A stretch of 7,177 nt of DNA, from assembly GCA_023145535.1 (NCBI GenBank), contig JAGLDQ010000051.1, positions 1 through 7,177 on the forward strand, in the 5' to 3' direction. Source of the stretch: Cocleimonas sp. Lineage in GTDB: Bacteria; Pseudomonadota; Gammaproteobacteria; Thiotrichales; Thiotrichaceae. The translations under genes were made by a program, and so were the position numbers. The notes beneath the pieces were generated by a model. The model was not told where the DNA came from and ran no database searches. It worked only from the letters and a program-made list of their open reading frames with translations. The first letter of the stretch is position 1; the number at the start of each line of letters is the position of its first letter. This document shows, piece by piece, positions 4,439-7,177 of the stretch.

Positions 4439-5248
4439 ATGGCTAATTCAGACGAAAATAAACAACTCCCCGCATCGAGTGATAATAAAAGCTTTACTCA
4501 GGAATTAAGTGAGTATTTGCTTGTGAATCCACTTGATAATCTTCCTAGTCTATTTCTACTGGGTGTTGCTGTCTTTGGTGTGGTTACCTTGGTTAGTTTG
4601 TTTATTATGGATATGCTGGTTTTTCCTTTCGTCTTAGTGGCGATTATGACTTGCCTCTTTGCTGCTTGGCATATTCGTTTATTAGGGTCAATGAAAGTAC
4701 AGGTTGAGCATTTAACGGAGGAAAATAATAAACTGAGTGGTGAGAATGAAAAGTTCGCGACAAGTAATGCATCATTTACCCAGAAAATTGAGCAATTTGA
4801 AGCTGAAAATCAACGCTTGAGCGGAAATCTAAATGAGATGGAAGCAACGGCTGATGCGCTGAAAAAGAATAATGACCTTCTACATCAAGAACTAACCGCA
4901 CTGCAAAATCTAAGAAATAATTTACAAGCGTATGCAGATGAAACTAAATTAGACTTTAGCCAGTTACTAGAGGAAGTTAATCAAAATTTCAATCGTCTGG
5001 AAGTCATTACGGCTGCTAATGAGCGCGTATTGTTACAACGCATTGCACAAGATTTAGAATTTTTGGATCAAGAAGCGGGAATGCAGCGTGATGAATATGA
5101 GCGTTTTGTGCATCGTATTCCTGAGCATTTGCAGAAAAAATTTGTAGTCTTAGATGGCACTTCATTTGAGCAAGTTGCTGGCGATAATAAGCGTGTAGAC
5201 CATCAAGAGATACAAACACTGGTGCATAAGATGATAGAAACAGTGTAA
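4439..5248 (+). CDS. Uncharacterised membrane-anchored coiled-coil protein
   Basis: 269 residues; I do not recognise a family. An N-terminal polar stretch (1-35) is followed by two closely spaced hydrophobic segments (about 37-57 and 59-79), which would form a membrane hairpin. Residues about 84-165 are rich in Glu, Lys, Asn and Leu in heptad spacing (VEHLTEENNKLSGENEKF, then QRLSGNLNEMEATADALKK) and look like a coiled coil. Residues 165-269 are a mixed, probably helical domain with FLDQEAGMQRDEYERFVHR and a closing EIQTLVHKMIETV. Both ends should face the cytoplasm. The layout resembles scaffold or division/recombination-type coiled-coil proteins such as RmuC in outline only; it is much shorter and lacks any nuclease motif. 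The start is fixed by an in-frame TAA at 4433, with no internal ATG before the membrane segment, yet there is no Shine-Dalgarno sequence. It stands alone, with its own candidate promoter and terminator. Confidence 0.8.
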   Translation: MANSDENKQLPASSDNKSFTQELSEYLLVNPLDNLPSLFLLGVAVFGVVTLVSLFIMDMLVFPFVLVAIMTCLFAAWHIRLLGSMKVQVEHLTEENNKLSGENEKFATSNASFTQKIEQFEAENQRLSGNLNEMEATADALKKNNDLLHQELTALQNLRNNLQAYADETKLDFSQLLEEVNQNFNRLEVITAANERVLLQRIAQDLEFLDQEAGMQRDEYERFVHRIPEHLQKKFVVLDGTSFEQVAGDNKRVDHQEIQTLVHKMIETV

Positions 5249-5302
5249 TTATACAAAGATTTAGAGCATTTGGAGATAAAGGAAGGGTGATTGATAATCA
5301 TA

Positions 5303-5339
5303 TTGTGTCGACTGAATAATCGACTAACAACAATTTTTT
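5303..5339 (+). terminator. Candidate rho-independent terminator after the coiled-coil gene
   Basis: TTGTGTCG (5303-5310) pairs with CGAC-TA-ACAA (5321-5330) around a 10-base loop, with a 2-base bulge, and TTTTTT follows at 5334-5339. It lies about 55 bases past the stop at 5248. The bulge and modest GC make it a weak terminator; in the opposite direction there is no T-run, so it would not serve the minus-strand gene. Confidence 0.45.
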
Positions 5340-5357
5340 AGCTTGTTTGATAAAAGC

Positions 5358-5699
5358 TTATTCTATTAAAAGAACGTTTGTTTCAGCGGTTTGCTTGTTG
5401 ATTTCAAAACGTATTACACAATATTCTGTATGTGAGGGCATGGGGGAGGGATCATCTGAGCAGTTACAGCCTGCGATGATGCCTTCATAGAATATGCCTG
5501 TTTTCACCTGAATGAGCGCGTCTGTTTCTGCAATATTCAAAACCAATACCGACAAATCACTAGCATCAACAAAATTAGCGCGGGAAAGTCCTTCCTGTAA
5601 GGGAAGGTTTGTTTCATCTAGTGCGCTAATTTCATTACGAAGCATCGGCTTAAACTGATCTGTTCCCCATGCTTTTAATGATGCTTCTAGTTTTATCAT
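5358..5699 (-). CDS. Uncharacterised small conserved-looking protein coupled to typA
   Basis: 113 residues, cytoplasmic (no signal peptide or membrane segment), acidic. Its function is unknown to me. An N-terminal helix with LEASLKAWGTDQFKPML (4-20) precedes NLPLQEGLS (31-39), a beta-rich middle, the motif GIIAGCNCSDDPSP (73-86) and EYCVIRFEINKQTAET (92-107). The Cys-Asn-Cys pair at 78 and 80 plus Cys94 could bind a metal or form a disulfide, an inference only. Clustered Asp and Pro after the Cys pair look like a conserved motif rather than random sequence. The ATG overlaps the typA stop by one base (TAATG), with AAGGA inside the typA end as ribosome site, so its synthesis is tied to TypA translation. 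That suggests a role linked to translation or stress, but nothing in the sequence proves it. Confidence 0.8.
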   Translation of the reverse strand: MIKLEASLKAWGTDQFKPMLRNEISALDETNLPLQEGLSRANFVDASDLSVLVLNIAETDALIQVKTGIFYEGIIAGCNCSDDPSPMPSHTEYCVIRFEINKQTAETNVLLIE

Positions 5700-7177
5700 T
5701 AATCCTTAGTGCCGCGTGATGCTCTTTTTCTTTCATTTTCAGTCAATCGCTTTTTACGTAAACGAATACTGCTTGGGGTGACTTCTACGAGCTCATCATC
5801 ATCAATAAATTCTAATGCCTGTTCAAGCGTCATTTTAATGGGCTTGGTTAGGATTAAGTTTTCATCTGTGCCTGCGGCGCGAATATTGGTAAGTTGCTTG
5901 GCTTTAGTTGGGTTAACGACTAAATCATTGTCCCGACTATGAATGCCTAATAACATCCCTTCATAGACAGGATCAGCATGTCCTAAGAATAATTTACCAC
6001 GCTCTTGTAGATTAAATAATGCATAGGCTAATGCTTTGCCGTTTGCATTAGAAACTAAGACACCATTATTACGTTGTCCGATTTCTTCATTTTTGTAAGG
6101 GCCATAGTGATCAAAGGTATGGTAGAGCAAACCTGTTCCAGATGTCATGGTCATAAAATCAGTATGGAAGCCAATTAAACCACGCGACGGAATCATATAG
6201 TCTAAACGTACACGTCCTTTACCATCAGGCGACATATTTTCTAGTTGACCACGACGCTCCCCCATTTCTTCCATGATTTTACCTTGATGTTGCTCTTCCA
6301 CATCAATGGTTACGGTTTCATACGGTTCTTCGCGGTTCTCACCTTCGCCTCGTACTACAACTTCAGGGCGAGAAACGGCAAGCTCAAAGCCTTCACGACG
6401 CATATTTTCGATCAAGATACCTAAATGCAATTCACCACGACCTGAAACACGGAATTTATCAGGATCACCCATTTGGTCTACGCGTAGCGCCACATTATGG
6501 AGGAGCTCTTCATCTAGGCGCTCTTGAATATTTCGTGAGGTGACAAACTTTCCTTCCTGACCACAGAAGGGAGAGTTATTTACCTGAAAGGTCATGGTAA
6601 CGGTTGGCTCATCAACACTCAGTGGTGGCAATGCTTCGATATTATCAGGATCGCAGAGAGTGTCTGATATATGCAACTCATCCATTCCTGTAAAGGCAAT
6701 AATATCGCCCGCCTGCGCTTCTTCTACATCAATACGTTCTAAACCGTGGAAGCCCATTGGTTGTAAAACACGTCCATTACGTACTTTACCTTCACGATCA
6801 ATGACTTTTACAACGGTATTTCTTTTAATCTTACCTTGTTTAATACGTCCGATACCAATGAGGCCCGTGTAAGAGTTATAATCCAATGAACTGATTTGTA
6901 ATTGGAAAGGGGCATCAGGGTCAACATCTGGATGATCTACATTATCAATAATTGACTGAAATAAAGGGTTCATATCGCCCTCATTAACTGTTGATTCCAA
7001 CCCTGCATAACCATTAATAGCCGAGGCATAAATGACAGGGAAGTCTAATTGTTCATCGGTTGCGCCAAGCTCATCAAATAGCTCAAAGGTTAAATCCAAT
7101 GCACGGTCAGGGTTTGCGCCTTCACGGTCTATTTTATTGATAACAACAATGGGTCTAAAACCCATTGCAAAGGCTTT
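5699..7177 (-). CDS. typA: Ribosome-associated GTPase BipA/TypA (5' end beyond window)
   Basis: 492 codons are visible; the family is about 605 residues, so some 115 N-terminal residues with the P-loop and switch regions lie past the window end. The frame stays open to base 7177 (KAFAM...), so the ATG at 7165 is internal. Visible parts, numbered from the edge, are the G4 motif NKID (14-17) and G5 YASAING (50-56), then domain 2 with SSLDYNSYTGLIGIGRIKQG. The later EF-G-like domains carry NNSPFCGQEGKFVTSR, FRVSGRGELHLGILIENMRREG and VEEQHQGKIMEEMGERRGQ, and the C-terminal domain has IPSRGLIGF, MTMTSGTGLLYHTF, LFLGHADPVYEGMLLGIHSR and LEQALEFIDDDELVEVTP. TypA is a translational GTPase that binds 70S ribosomes and aids 50S assembly, notably in cold and stress. 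All visible motifs are intact. It is followed, with a one-base overlap, by the 113-residue gene. Confidence 0.97.
   Translation of the reverse strand, partial: KAFAMGFRPIVVINKIDREGANPDRALDLTFELFDELGATDEQLDFPVIYASAINGYAGLESTVNEGDMNPLFQSIIDNVDHPDVDPDAPFQLQISSLDYNSYTGLIGIGRIKQGKIKRNTVVKVIDREGKVRNGRVLQPMGFHGLERIDVEEAQAGDIIAFTGMDELHISDTLCDPDNIEALPPLSVDEPTVTMTFQVNNSPFCGQEGKFVTSRNIQERLDEELLHNVALRVDQMGDPDKFRVSGRGELHLGILIENMRREGFELAVSRPEVVVRGEGENREEPYETVTIDVEEQHQGKIMEEMGERRGQLENMSPDGKGRVRLDYMIPSRGLIGFHTDFMTMTSGTGLLYHTFDHYGPYKNEEIGQRNNGVLVSNANGKALAYALFNLQERGKLFLGHADPVYEGMLLGIHSRDNDLVVNPTKAKQLTNIRAAGTDENLILTKPIKMTLEQALEFIDDDELVEVTPSSIRLRKKRLTENERKRASRGTKD

Noticed and set aside
5016..5219. Minus-strand open frame of 67 codons inside the coiled-coil gene
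   Set aside because: It is fully antisense to a better supported gene and has no ribosome site or recognisable content.
5709..6872. Plus-strand open frames opposite typA, such as 5709-5942, 6306-6527 and 6594-6872
   Set aside because: They are antisense shadows of the conserved typA coding frame with low-complexity Ser/Arg-rich translations.

Overview
The window looks like a chromosomal piece of a low-GC (roughly 40% by eye) gammaproteobacterium. This rests on a BipA/TypA that reads very much like the enterobacterial one, on TerD/TerB proteins of proteobacterial type, and on a GTAG-headed REP/REPIN repeat of the kind common in gammaproteobacteria. The genus cannot be fixed from this sequence.

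Layout. (1) 1-93, minus: the catalytic-core end of an IS481-type transposase, cut off at the window edge on one side and by a repeat on the other. (2) 94-247 and 2377-2531: two copies (154 and 155 bp, about 94% identical, same orientation) of a REPIN, a non-autonomous element made of two inverted REP hairpins. (3) 369-2035, minus: a compact three-gene tellurite/stress (ter) operon read terD > terZ-like > terB, with 6 and 14 bp between genes and an AT-rich promoter region upstream. The two REPINs bracket this operon. (4) 2585-4217: a TetR-type repressor (minus) divergent from a two-gene operon for a secreted DUF2141 protein and a four-helix DUF2269 membrane protein. The shared spacer holds a clear sigma-70-like promoter overlapped by an inverted repeat, a likely autoregulated repressor/target arrangement. 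(5) 4439-5248, plus: an unrecognised membrane-anchored coiled-coil protein, followed by a possible terminator. (6) 5358-7177, minus: the 3' four fifths of typA (bipA), translationally coupled by a TAATG overlap to a 113-residue uncharacterised protein.

How it fits together. The typA end looks like ordinary core genome. The stretch from 1 to about 2584 looks like accessory DNA: a stress cassette between mobile repeats and an IS remnant. The TetR/DUF2141/DUF2269 module is self-contained. No CRISPR array, rRNA or tRNA was seen. The most notable signals are the REPIN pair framing the ter operon, one copy lying exactly at the break of a transposase gene, and the operator-like repeat over the DUF2141 promoter.
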